DNA of 64,000 nucleotides from Helianthus annuus (taxonomy: Eukaryota; Streptophyta; Magnoliopsida; Asterales; Asteraceae): contig NC_035443.2 of assembly GCF_002127325.2 (NCBI RefSeq), forward strand, positions 33,469,930 through 33,533,929, read 5' to 3'. How positions within the stretch are numbered: the stretch's first letter is position 1; every line of letters starts with the position of its first letter. Of this stretch, positions 13,301 through 25,443 are shown piece after piece. Below the pieces are notes generated by a model. It did no database searches. It saw only the letters and a program-made list of their open reading frames with translations, and had not been told where the DNA came from. A program made the position numbers and the translations under genes.

Positions 13301-14453
13301 TTCTGGGACCCGTGGTTGACCTTCTCTAGAACATAATATATATCTATGAGTGCATATTTTCATGTTAGGATTGTCATGATATTTTTTGTTCTTTGACGTG
13401 CCAATACGTGTAGAAAACCCAGACTGTGTAGCATACGTGTTGTACATCATGACAATATCTTCCCAGTGAGTAAATGTACTGGGTACAACAGGAAGGTATT
13501 TAGCGTCAACTTGGGGTATCCAATACGGGGTGCCATTAGGTGTAGCATGTATGGCAGTTGTAATTGTTCCTGTAACATATATTTAATAAATTAAAAAACA
13601 GGGAGAAATTATTGATAAATTAAAAAAAGTGACATAATGTTATACAGACGAATAGTATGATGGTAGTTAATATGCACATGTGCATTGGCAGTTAATGTAC
13701 AAAAAAAGTTATTTTGTTTTTTTTTTTTTTTGTTACAATCATAATGCACAGTTGCATAAATTTGCATTGCGACGTAATTTGAGTTATGATGCATAATTTG
13801 TAATATAAGGCAATTAACACAATGAACGTGTGCATATAACATTGAGTATTCATAATGTACATCACAAAAACAATTGTAAATGTGCAGTTGATACAATGCA
13901 CATGTGCATGAAATATCGAATAATCATAATGTACGATATAAAACAGTTGTGAACAATATAAAACAGTTGTGAACATAATACAAATAAGTATATAGTTGAA
14001 CAAGTCACATTTTACATAAAATTGACATAAAATACCTTTAGTTTCAAACCGGATGAATTGCAAGTTTTGATGATCTGTGCTTGTAGGTGCTGTACCGGTA
14101 GATGTGGTGTTACCAGTAGAAGTGGTGTCAACTGATAACGATTGATCGAGTAAATTAGCAGTATCAGAGCCTACATTGCCTGATGAAGTAAACATTGAAT
14201 CCAACGTTTGTATTTCAAACCCATGAAGGGTGTGTCGACTTGCAATTGGGTTTGCAGCAGGTAAGGTAACTGGGTTTGCAGCAGGTAAGGTATTGATATC
14301 AGACGGGCCAACAGCAGAAATAGGGTTGACATTGGTATCAGACGGGCCGCAAATACCAGAATCGAGATGTGGATTATATGCAGGAGATGTTGTATGATGA
14401 TCATCAGATGCCGTAGGTTCAACTCCAACACGAGAAGAGTCAGACGAAGCCAT
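10345..14453 (-). CDS. FAR1/MULE-type transposase
   Basis: Five-exon model on the minus strand: 14453-14036, 13569-12729, 12658-12400, 12315-11731 and 11289-10345; phases agree and give about 1,015 aa. Order: Ser/Thr-rich N-terminus; FAR1-type zinc domain about 175-290 (CRARIKV, HNH at 284-286); MULE transposase domain with D413 (FDATYDTN), D474 (VLTDQD) and E590 (TTSRCESSNARF); SWIM finger C713/C715/C725/H727; a CNKC..H..C knuckle; an Ala-rich helix; an acidic Asp/Ser tail. It would bind the element ends and catalyse excision and insertion in the nucleus. Catalytic positions are present and no stop is seen inside the exons. The intron before exon 4 lacks an AG acceptor at the expected place (the sequence reads TTCATG). 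The exon 5 acceptor is formed by TGCACATGTGCAG. The start at 14453 is the likeliest ATG; an in-frame ATG at 14567 would extend it by 38 codons. Confidence 0.85.
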
Positions 14454-14691
14454 TTGTGACCGAAATCGGAATCCAACCGTCGTAATCAGTATCCCAATCG
14501 AATCCCCCGTAAGATCGCCGCCGTGAAACTCACCGCCATAGTTTGTCGTCGCCCCGTCGCCGATCAAGCAAAATCTCCAGCGAAACCCTAGATTGGAAAC
14601 CCTAAATCTTCAAAGACGATAGACGACAGTGAACAGGGGAAGGGAGTGCGTGTTTTTTATTGATTGTCAATTAATTACAAGTTTGCCATGT

Positions 14692-14740
14692 GTTCACATT
14701 GGTTCTCGCAATAAAGGGTGGTTCCTAACGGATCTTTATC

Positions 14741-14741
<1 letters not shown>
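14692..14741 (-). repeat. Right terminal inverted repeat of the MULE
   Basis: The reverse complement begins GGATAAAGATCCGTTAGGAA and then matches the left end over the AACCACCC..TTATTGCGAGAACC core, lacking one GCGAGAACC copy. It lies about 240 bp upstream of the transposase start codon, so the end probably supplies the transposase promoter. Confidence 0.85.
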
Positions 14742-14773
<32 letters not shown>

Positions 14774-15655
14774 ATGAAAAAACTCTTCCTTATTCAGAAA
14801 AGCCTATCAAACGATTGATATTTGTGTTGAATTTTTTATATGGTTTAGTTTTTAGGGTCTAATTTTTATAGTTTAGGTGGCTTTGACTTTTACTTTTTAG
14901 CTTTTAGTCGTTATTCTTTAGGTTTAACTTTTAGGATTTTGGATTGCTTTTTAAGGTTTAGTTTTTTTAGGATTAGGGTTTATAGTTTATGGTTTAGCAA
15001 TGATTAGAAAAAGTTTTCTCATAAAAAAGGATTTTTATCATAATTCCTCCCTATACTTTCTTTAAGGTGAGCCTAGATAAATTGTTTAGGAAAAAAAGCC
15101 AAAATACAAGGTCCAATTTTAAAATAAATGCAGGCTTGCAGCAACCATCAATCATTCGACCTCATCCCAATTCACCAAACAGCGCCTAAAATCCCTAAAA
15201 TAGAGTCATTGTTCCGACTTCCCATCCTAACCTACTCTGTCAATTTTCTAGGCTATCGGTTATCACTAACGGTAATCACTCACGGCGTCGGATCCATCGT
15301 AATTGGAGGATAATTTATGGGCTAAATTAGGGCTTATTACTCAAGGTAGGTTAACTTTAACAGCTAATTTTTCTATTAATCTCTACATATTTTATATGAT
15401 ATTCAAGAAATTTATCATTCTGAAATCCAAAATTGTATGTATTACTTACGGATTACAATCACTTTCAAAAAATCTAACTATACATAAAAGGAGAAGTAGA
15501 GGTGATGTAATTTTGCATACGTGTCAACCAACTAGATATGCCATGTAGGTTTTTGCTGATGTCATAAATAACAATTAAATTGTTAATATATTCTATTAAT
15601 TTTTTTTCAAATCATATAAATATAAAATAATATAAAATATATATTTGTGTGTTTG
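14742..15655. repeat. Tandem duplication copy A, right part
   Basis: It continues copy A after the MULE: a (TA)n tract, then sequence nearly identical to 16389-17275. No gene is seen; a 61-codon ORF shared by both copies has no recognisable features. A poly-G run and 48 bp of unique DNA (15656-15703) separate it from copy B. Confidence 0.9.
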
Positions 15656-15703
15656 GAGGGGGGGGGGTTTCCGCTATGCGGACTTGAGCAACCGACGAAC
15701 CGT

Positions 15704-16336
15704 TGTTTAAGCTCAATAGAAGAAAAAGTTTAGTCATCTGAAACACTTTTTTTAGAAACCACATAAATCCAAATGTAAACAATGGTCCAAGATGTTCTTT
15801 AGTCATATGCATGTATTGTAGCTCGTTCATCATAGATAATTGGTGTAGAAAACTCTTTTATGTTTTCATAAAAAAACTTTATTAGGGTGAACAGGGTGTC
15901 TCGCGGGAAGGCGGTCGGTGATCGTTCACCGTGTGGTAACACCGTTGTCAACTCCGCAATTGATGCAGTAAACGTCGAAGATCAGGGAGGAGTCACCAAG
16001 TGCTATCTTTGTTGTTTTGGACAGTTGGGATGATTCAAACGACGATAACTCAACGAGTGGAGAACCCCTTACGTTTGAGTGCAAAGTGGGAATTTAGAGG
16101 GAAGTTGACATAGCAGAGTATGATTGGCTGGGTGGAGAGGGGACTGCTCCACTCGAGTGGAGCGCCCCTTACACCCTTAAGATTTAATACATAATTTTCG
16201 ATTATATCTCTTTTTGCTGAAATATATTAGTATGAATAAAAAGCTTTTGTATGATACTGGAATGAGTTCAATCGTAGTTCGTTTTAGTCGGTTTCTTCAA
16301 CTCCCCACTTTTTTTAGCGTTCCCCATTGAACCTAA

Positions 16337-16389
<53 letters not shown>

Positions 16390-17275
16390 ATAAAAAAACT
16401 CTTCCTTATTAAAAAAAAAACTATCAAACGATTGATATTTGTGTTGAATTTTTTATATAGTTTAGTTTTTAGGGTCTAATTTTTATAGTTTAGGTGGCTT
16501 TGACTTTTAGTTTTTAGCTTTTAGTCGTTATTCTTTAGGTTTAACTTTTAGGATTTAGGATTGCTTTTTAAGGTTTAGTTTTTTTAGGATTAGGGTTTAT
16601 AGTTTATCGTTTAGCAATGATTAGAAAAAGTTTTCTCATAAAAAAGGATTTTTATCATAATTCCTCCCTATACTTTCTTTAAGGTGAGCCTAGATAAATT
16701 GTTTAGGAAAAAAAGCCCACATACAAGGTCCAATTTTAAAATAAATGCAGGCTTGCAGGAACCATCAATCATTCGACCTCATCCCAATTCACCAAACAGC
16801 GCCTAAAATCCCTAAAATAGAGTCATTGTTCCGACTTCCCATCCTAACCTGCTCTGTCAATTTTCTAGGCTATCGGTTATCACTAACGGTAATCACTCAC
16901 GGCGTCGGATCCATCGTAACTGGAAGATAATTTATGGGCTAAATTAGGGCTTATTACTCAAGGTAGGTTAACTTTAACAGCTAATTTTTCTATTAATCTC
17001 TATATATTTTATATGATATTCAAGAAATTTATCATTCTGAAATCTGAAATCGTATGTATTACTTACGGATTACAATCACTTTCAAAAAATCTAACTATAC
17101 ATAAAAGGAGAAGTAGAGGTGATGTAATTTTGCATACGTGTCAACCAACTAGATATGCCATGTAGGTTTTTGCTGATGTCATAAATAACAATTAAATTGT
17201 TAATATATTCTATTAATTTTTTTTCTCTAATCATATAAATATAAAATAATATAAAATATATATTAGTGTGTTTTA
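15704..17275. repeat. Tandem duplication copy B (empty MULE site)
   Basis: A full-length second copy joining the equivalents of 2798-3502 and 14742-15655 through an uninterrupted (AC)n(AT)n tract at about 16338-16388. It carries no MULE, so it is a natural empty site. Scattered substitutions and small indels show the duplication is not brand new. No gene is supported. Confidence 0.9.
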
Positions 17276-19672
17276 GAGATTAGGGGAAATTTGAACTGCA
17301 TAGGAAAGTGTTTTTTTGCATTAATTGTTTCTGAACACCATCATCATACTTCCTCTCACCTGTTCTTCTTCTTGACATATATCACATTTACCCTAATTCT
17401 CTCACACACACAGACGTTGTCTCTTCTTCTTCTTTAATCTCTTTTTTTCTCTTCAGATCTTCAAATTCAAACTACACGGAGATGTGAAAATCGGTTATGT
17501 TTCGGATGGATTTGATCTTGCTGGATGATCAGACCGATGAAGATGATTTTGTCATCTGAGGCTACGATGGCGAGATCTGGCCTGTTGTTGCAACATATAA
17601 ACCATCGTTGCCGGCTGCCGTTCGCGGCTGTCCTAGGTAGTGTTGGCTGTAATCCATGTTCAGTTGATGATGATGAGATCGATCTCACCTAAGACTACAT
17701 TTTTTAGATTGTAAGAGATATTCAGTCAATGATGTTGATGAGATGCTTCTCAGCTGAGACTAAAACTATGGTGTTTTCCGACAATTCTAGGGTTGACGGT
17801 GTTCCCAGAGTGTTTTGGTAGGAAGCTAGGGTTCCGGGCACTTTCCGGTAACTTAGATGCGTTTCCGATGAAGCAAACGTCGGTCCGAATATACGCGAGG
17901 TCTGACATTTTGCAATCATTTGTCAAATTTTATCTATTTTCTTTTGAATATCTGGATGGTATGTCTCATTCTTGATCTGATAATTGTTTTAAGGTTTGAT
18001 TGGACTGTGATTTAATTGGAATGTGATTGTATATATGTGTATCTGAGAACTGCAAATTGATGATAAGTATTAGTTTAGTAAACCATAATTTATGGTTGTT
18101 TAATGTTTGAATTTGCAATTTGATTACATGTGGAATTATGTAGATGAATCATTTACTGTTGTAGAACACTTCCTAATTTTGCAATTTGTAGATTATTTAT
18201 AATTTGGAAATTATTTATAATAAATTTTGATGCCATGAGGTAATGACAGTAATTGATAGTGTTTTTTTTAGTAATTTACATGTATCTTTGCTAATTTGAT
18301 TTGGGGTTTTCTCTTAAGTTGGGTTTCTATTTATGTATTGATTACACCCTGAATCATTTAGGGTTGACTGTGATGGTGAATAAAAATGAATGCAAAGTGC
18401 ATTTTTCTTATCCTTTCAAGATGAGGCTATGATGATTTTATAGATCTGAGTAAAAATTGAATGAAGATAGCATCATGGCATGGCAAGGTTGTAGGATGGC
18501 AGTTGTTCATGCAACCTCTCTTGCAACCATTATGTTGTCATCTTTATGCACAATCTGAGCCTGGCGTTCTGACAATGGTGTTGGTGAATTAGACACACTG
18601 CACGTGATGTTGCTACCCAGGTACTGTTATTTTATTTATTTTTTCATGTCTTGTATTGATTAGTAATGCTATTAGGAGTTATTTATGTAATTATTCTTTT
18701 TATCTTAGGTTTCAGCAAACTACTCAAGTATAGCATTATAAACTCGAGCATTTCAACTCATTTTGTGGTGACCGAATTTCATAAAAGGAGAAGTATAGGT
18801 GATGTAATTTTGCATACGTGTCAACCAACTAGATATGCCATTTTTGTGGTGACCGAATTTCATTTATCAAATTTTATCTATTTTCTTTTGAATATCTGGA
18901 TGGTATGTCTCATTCTTGATCCGATAATTGTTTTAAGGTTTGATTGGACTATGATTTAATTGGAATGTGATTGTATATATGTGTATCTGAGAACTGCAAA
19001 TTGATAATAAGTATTAGTTTAGTAAACCATAATTTATGGTTGTTTAATGTTTGAATTTGCAATTTGATTACATGAGGAATTATGTAGATGAATCGTTTAC
19101 TGTTGTAGAATACTTCTTAATTTTGCAATTTGTAGATTATTTATAATTTGGAAATTATTTATAATAAATTTTGATGCCATGAGGTAATGACAGTAATTGA
19201 TAGCTGTTTTGTTAGTAATTTACATGTATCTTTGCTAAATTTTGCAGTTTCCTTAAGTTATTTTCGTTTTAGGGTTACGTTTCTGCAGTTTCCTTAAGTT
19301 ATTTTAACTGTAACTGAATGATAATTTTCCAGTTGTATGCCAAGTTGTATGAATAGTTTGCTTATTTATATCTTCCTTCGTTAGGTGGTGATTATGGTGG
19401 GAAGGGGCTTTTGGCCAGAAAAAAAAAACACTTGCAACTGCATTTAGCAAGGATAAAGATAAGAAGAGACCTATGTCCTGGTCTGTTAGAGTGAATAATG
19501 AACAGCGCATTCTGATTTATTACGAACCTTGATACTTTATTGTTTTTCGTCCACTAATAATATGTTTTGTATATATCTTTCGTTATGGGATTGGTTCCCT
19601 TACTAGAGTCTTGTAGCTCGTGGTAAAGCTTGTAGATTCATAATTTAACGGTTACATATTAATCTATAACTC
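17276..19672. other. AT-rich region with a 374-bp direct duplication
   Basis: The segments 17923-18296 and 18867-19240 are near-identical direct copies about 0.94 kb apart. Pyrimidine-rich sequence around 17400-17460 looks like a plant 5' UTR, but no convincing coding region follows. The ORFs here (60-97 codons) match nothing I recognise. Confidence 0.7.
18761..18862. repeat. 60-bp copied segment between 21-bp direct repeats
   Basis: The segment 18782-18841 matches 17102-17161 (copy B, and its equivalent in copy A near 15484) with one or two differences. It is bracketed by two identical 21-bp repeats at 18761-18781 and 18842-18862. This looks like templated filler inserted during double-strand-break repair, or a small insertion with a long target duplication. 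Confidence 0.8.
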
Positions 19673-19975
19673 ATGGCAGAGATATGGTGAACTAAGCAAG
19701 CAGAGACTTGATCAGGCCATTTTGGCATTCTTCCAAAACTTTAGAAAGTCTTATGTTGGTGATCAAGCCGTGCATTCTTCTAAGGTAAAATCATTTTTTT
19801 ATTATTATAATTATAGTCAGCATTTTATTAAAAAAAAACCTTGTATTTGTATTGCAATAGCTTTATGGGCGACTATCTGAGCTCCTTGGACTGCAGTATC
19901 ATCTTCAGGCATTAAATGTGATAGTTGGAAAAATTGCAACAAACCTCAAGTGTTACACTGAGGTGCTTCAAGGCT
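19673..19975 (+). pseudogene. Exportin-7 (XPO7/RanBP16-like) gene fragment
   Basis: Two exons in frame across a 75-bp intron (19784-19858, GT..AG) translate to RYGELSKQRLDQAILAFFQN..SYVGDQAVHSSK and then LYGRLSELLGLQYHLQ..NVIVGKIATNLKCYTE, ending in TGA at 19973-19975. This matches the middle of plant exportin-7, a nuclear transport receptor of roughly 1,000 aa, so under a tenth remains. Flanking exons of the host gene are not recognisable. Retention of the intron shows a genomic DNA copy, not a processed transcript. Capture by a Helitron or Pack-MULE is possible but no borders could be assigned. Confidence 0.75.
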
Positions 19976-22900
19976 GATCCATATTAATGTTAAAGTTCAA
20001 AACGATCTAAAAAATAATGTTAAAATCCGAATCCAATCAGAAGTTTAGGAGGGATTAGGATCACGAAAAACATCGAATCAACGTGAATTCATCCGGTAAG
20101 CATCTAATTCCAGCTTCATATCTTCCAATTTTTAGTTTCCCCGATCTCATTTTGTATACAATCTGTTTTAGCTTGAACTAAGTTAGTTATAATTAAGATT
20201 CCGTTTCAATTAATGAATTATTAGCCTATGATTTGATGTGGAAGTTATTTTGATTTGAATTTAATGATAGATTTTTAGGAAAAATTATCTTTTGAAGGAC
20301 TATCAAAATTACAGTTTGACTTTTTAGGTCAATGCTACTATGTTAAAAATTAAAATTTATATTAATCTATGTCGTATTTCTCCTTTTTGGTTTTTTCTTT
20401 TCGTGTGTTTGTTTGAGGGTCGTATTCCTGGATCACTTTGTAACGGTGTTGGCTCTGTCTATTCCTTACTATACCAGTTTTTTAATATAATTTTGGCCAT
20501 TCAAAACTAAAAAAAAATCTATATACAAATTCTGTCATCAGCATTTTAAATTCTGTAATATTGCTCTTTAACTTATCTGCAGTGATTAAACTTTTTTAGA
20601 AACTTTATAAACCATTTGTTTTTATGAAGTTTTAAATATTGACTGAATATAAAAGGCAAGCATATCGAACAAAACGTTTTTGTTTTCCAGTTTTTTTTTC
20701 TTTTTAATCCCCTGTTGTCACCCAAACTTGGGCTTCATTTCTATTGGGCCTGCTTAGTCTAATTAGCTTCATTTCTCTTTTTTTAACGGCTAATTTCTTT
20801 GACCTCCTGTCGTCTGTGGAACTTGAACGCAAGGGCCATTTGCTGACCTTAGCTTAGTCTAATTAGCTTCATTTTTTTAGAAACTTTATAAACCATTTCT
20901 ATAGGGCCATCTATTGACCTTAGATTAGAGTTTGTGGTTATTTTATGTGTTGAAAATTTGTGCAATGTCTTAAGATTGATCAACTGTTTTTCAGGTTGTG
21001 TGATTGTTACGTTTCTGCTACTCTTTATCCGATGTTCTGCAAGGAGACACTATCCCCTTCCAAGCGATAACGGAAGTACGAAAAAAGCCCCTATAGACTT
21101 TTCGTCCGTTTAATGTTGCACACCGCGGTTCAAATGGAGAACTCCCAGAGGAAACTTCTCCTGCTTACTTGGTACATTTATTAAACAATTTCTTTCCTCT
21201 TAAGAGAAGTTGACTTTTCTTTGGTTTAGTGTTGATTGTTTCTATCCTAAGAAATATTATATTGTGCAATGTTAGTCATTAGTTTTCCTGCATGACCAAA
21301 AAGGTCAACACTATGAAAATAATTTATGAAGTTAAAGCAATCTCATTTAGCAATCTCATTAAACAACGTCTTCACATGTGTACTAACCTTCTTATATGTT
21401 GAAGTTATAGCCAAATGTATGTGCAATTATTTCGATTTTAGTTAAACAAGTGTTTTTTCATAGTGGATATATTTATAGAATTGTTAGATAAATGTTTGTA
21501 TTTGATTATAATTATGAGTTAAAACCTTTTTATGATCGGTTGTTTTCATGATCATAACTCTGACAAAACCTTTTTATTGATTCAGGTTTTAAGCTATTCA
21601 TCATGATTGAATTGTTATTTAAATAAGGAAACAATTCACCATCTTGGTATCGATCACCATCTTCACTCCAGTTAGTATATGTGCATGAAAAGGAATACAT
21701 ACATTTTATGAAACTGGATGCGTTTCATGGAATTAGGTATACTTTTCAATTACATAACAATCGTTAGTACTGCAACTATGTAGGACTTTTTTTTTCTCTA
21801 AGTTTGGTTGTTTTGGGCACCTTCTTTCGTAAGGTTTTCTGTGAAATGTTTGCATTTGATTATAATTATGAGTTAAAACCTTTTCATGATCGGTTGTTTT
21901 CATGATCATATCTCTGACAGAACCTTTTCATTGATTCAGGTTTTAATTTTTGTATTGAGTTGGTATATTGGAATTAAATACTGAACTAATGGAATTCAAC
22001 AAGTACAGGTTATGCTTCAAGCTGTCTCGATCTCTTTGGAGGCGGATAGGTGGCTTTGGGAGGTGTGAAAAACAGAATTGATAAATTTAGGGAAAATGTG
22101 GTTGAAAGATGATAACCCAACAGTTGAGGATCTCATTCTATAGCTTCGATAAATTTAGGGGTGTTTCCAAATAATGCTTCCTAGATGTTTGAAGACCGAC
22201 AAATGTCAAAGAAGTAGCACTGTGGACATTTGTCGTTCTTTGTCGGTCTTCAAACATCTAGGAACCATTATTTGAGAACACCCCTGCATTTATTGGAGCT
22301 GTAGAATGAGATCCTCCACTATTGGGTTATCATCTTTCAAACCCATTTTCCCTAAATTTACCGATTTTGTTTTTTCATGCAGGGATGTAATGCAATGATT
22401 CTTCTCAATTGAATAGACGGACACTTGCTTCCTCTCAAAGGGTTATGGAGTGGTTATAACAGCTGATCATGCTAAGGACTGTTATAACTAATCACTGCTT
22501 GAAGAAAGGTATGCTTTTAAGATCACTTGATACTGATTTACTCTTTTGATTATTACCCGTTCTTACTTAAAATTAGTAAATTCGGTCTTATTTTGCAAGT
22601 CTGAAAAAAAAACAGTAATCAAGGGTATTTTGGACATAAATGTTGCATTTTTTTTAGGAACATAGGGTGTGTGTGAAAAAATGTGGATTAACTTTTGCTC
22701 ATAACATCACGTTTTACATAATATTGATGTATTTTGTGAAGGTAACTTGCCGGTTGCTTGGTGTTATTCTGGAGGGAAACACTCCCGCAGAGCTTTAGGT
22801 TGTGAGAGTTAATTTTTCTGCATACATAAAGATCCGAATCAATGGATTAATTCTGATTTTGATCATGTTTGGCAGATTCAAGCGACAGTGAAACCCTCTG

Positions 22901-23550
22901 TTTTGGAAGTTATAATAGAAATCACAAAATATTCTTACCTCATCTCATGGAAAGAGTTTTGGATGATGAAAGCCAAGTATGTATGATCTCATACTTCCAT
23001 TTTCAGAATCTTTTATAATAATTGTTCTAATAATTTTTGAAAATACTTTTATTTCTCCTTTTTATAATGTTTTTGCAGGAGAAGGTTCTAACGGCTTTGG
23101 AAAATGCTCGGGTTTTTACATTCGGTTGCTTGGTTAAGGACAAGGTAATAACCACACGGTGGCTTAGAATGTTTCTAGATCGAAACTCCTAATCTTGTGT
23201 CCTTAAAGATGAGATCTAAAGGCATATATGTTTGTTTTGAAAACCCAAATTTTAAACATTGTTTTGTGTTCGTATTTTTCATTTATATGGTTTTTCATCA
23301 TGAATTTAACAAAAAATAAGACTGGTTTTAATGAAAGTTAGTGCATTGGTGACATTGTTTTTACATTATGTTGCAGTGTATAACATAAAGGAGATGCCTG
23401 GAACTTAGTCCCTAGCTTGAACCATATACCTTATGTGACGCCTGAAGAGACCAATCCTTCTTGCTACTTCGCGAGACGTTCGTATTCTGCTAAAAGCACT
23501 GCCAAAAGCAGGGTAACTCTAAAATTCCAGCCCAAATTTAATAGCTTGTA
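19976..23550. other. AT-rich region without a recognisable gene
   Basis: No coding region could be supported. A direct duplication of about 107 bp is present (21485-21595 and 21842-21948). Exon-like patches near 22000-22070, 22876-22975 and 23079-23145 have short open frames with possible splice borders but match no family I recognise; they could be further captured gene debris. Confidence 0.5.
22078..22366. mobile_element. Foldback MITE or long hairpin
   Basis: The left arm (22078 to about 22206) is repeated inverted at about 22228-22366, with a loop of some 20 bp. Outer ends read GATAAATTTAGGG and its complement. The arms differ by several bases. It could transcribe into a long hairpin giving small RNAs. 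Family unknown. Confidence 0.7.
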
Positions 23551-25443
23551 TGTCACACCCCCAAAATACGACCTAGGGAATGTCCCTGTTAGGCATGTGA
23601 CGTACCAACAACGAGCCACTAATTACCTTGAGCCCATACAAGTTTCAAAATAAAGTCCTCAATTATTACTGAAAAATAACATTAACGAGTTTAAATGAAA
23701 ACCAACATGTTCAGCGGAAGTAAATAGTAAACCAATGTTAAACTGTTTCAAAACCAATGTATAATATCAATTATTCAATCACATGAATCCCTCCAGTCGA
23801 CCCATGACCACTCCAGCTACTCCAGACTGCAAGTTCCAATCCAAGACATCTAACGACCTACAAGCATGCAGACAAGTGTGTCAGACGATGCTGGTGAGTT
23901 CAAAGTTTTGTTAACGCGTTTAGTTACCAGGTATGTGTATAAAACAGTTCAACAGTTCAATAGTTCAATAATTTGATTTGATGTTGTTATTAACTCGATT
24001 ATCACAGATGGCTACAAGATGTATTTGCCCAACCCCAATGTCTATATCAAAACATTGGTCATGCTTTAAGGAAATTAGTTCACGCACGTCCTCCCCTGTA
24101 CGGTGTGAGGGTGCCAAACCTAATAGTGCTATCAACTAATAACCTCGTTGCCTCCCCAGCAAGTATCAGTAGATGTAAGGGGTCTTATGTGATAGACAAT
24201 GAGTGTAATAACAAGCATCCCATTAACCTGACGTCCCTCCCCGGAACGTTACCCGATATCCCTCCCCGGGATGCATGCTTGGAAAAGAGTAGTGAACTCA
24301 CCTTAGAGTGCTCGGTAGAATACGTTACGTGTTCCGAGTTGATCAATTAGCTCCTATTGTGGGTACCACTAACAGTTAGAATCTCATTCTATTAAACCAC
24401 ATATCAAACCACGCATGTATCAATTTGCATCAATTATCACATAGTCACGTAATAATTATTCGAGTCACAAATATTTCACATAATCCATCACGTCTCACAC
24501 TAACACTTAACAACCCAATGCATAAACCCAGTAAACCCTGCGGCCTAATAACTTTAGGTGTCGCCCAACAGTTAACATAAAATCACTCGACATGTTGACC
24601 CAAACATCCTACCCAGCCCAACATATCCTGGCCCGCAATCCTTAAACAATCTTGTTTCCTCTTGCGGCCCAGCAGATCAGGCCCAATTCAGTTTTGTTAT
24701 ATGTACGGCCAACTTGTTTCCCCAGCCCATACCTACTTGTGTAACCCATTCCATATGTGATCCAGTTTAGTGTTTGTGTGGCCCAATTAAAACTAGGATC
24801 CAATGGACTATATAATTCATGTCAAGCCCATTTCTTTGACTTGTGCGATCCAATCCAAATGGGTGATTACCCTTTTTAGTGTGTTGCCATAATTTGTGTG
24901 GTTTACAAAACTCTAGACATCTCCAACAGTTTCATGTATTAATTCCCAATAAATACTAAATTACTAAGTTTTCATATACCAACTCCTCATACACAGTATA
25001 GTTATTTGATTTATTATAACTCAATTCCCATACTCCTCATGTCACCAATCGTTTGTTTATTTTCATTAATCAGCCATTAATATCAATTAACAACAATCAA
25101 CAACACACACACACACATCCACCTTCGATCATTCCATTACTCATTCATAACCCATAACTCCAATCATGCCCTAACCGTTTCGTCATGAAACACAATCAAT
25201 TCCATCGAATAACATAATAATTTAAATAATTATTCATCATGCAACTCTAACTCATAATTGTATCACCCAACCCTGCCATGAAGCATTACTCACATCTGAG
25301 TTTCCGTGCAATGAATCTGGACATCCCCATTACTTTAATTAATAAATATTCCAGTTTACATGCAACCCTAGATCACCGATTTACAGCATAAAGACTTCCA
25401 GTTTGGATCTAATCAATTTACTATCACAAAAGAAATCACCAAG

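Larger units (their letters stand above)
4340..13908. repeat. Dispersed palindrome TGCACATGTGCA, 21 exact copies
   Basis: Exact copies start at 4340, 4492, 4546, 4600, 4757, 4801, 4928, 5236, 5710, 6810, 7183, 7326, 8385, 9847, 9970, 10167, 11291, 11491, 11604, 13673 and 13897, with many one-base variants (for example TGCACGTGTGCA, ATGCATATGTGCAT). All lie in flanks or introns, none in an exon. The 12-bp word is its own reverse complement. Five more exact copies occur in the related element 59137-60325, and none was seen elsewhere. Confidence 0.9.
3503..14741. mobile_element. Mutator-like element (MULE) with transposase and Ulp1 genes
   Basis: An 11.2-kb DNA transposon bounded by degenerate terminal inverted repeats and flanked on both sides by (TA)n. 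It carries a FAR1/MULE-type transposase gene (minus, 14453-10345) and an Ulp1-like cysteine protease gene (plus, 5068-9486) in convergent orientation. The uninterrupted sister copy at 15704-17275 is an empty site that supports these borders. Because the target is a TA repeat, the exact target-site duplication cannot be read. Carrying an Ulp1 gene is known for some plant MULEs (KI-MULE/Kaonashi-like). Its noncoding parts are unusually rich in TGCACATGTGCA. Confidence 0.9.

Noticed and set aside
13692..14031. Extension of the transposase first-exon frame into AT-rich DNA
   Set aside because: The frame runs past a good GTATTT donor at 14035 into intron sequence with palindromes; splicing to 13569 restores family homology.
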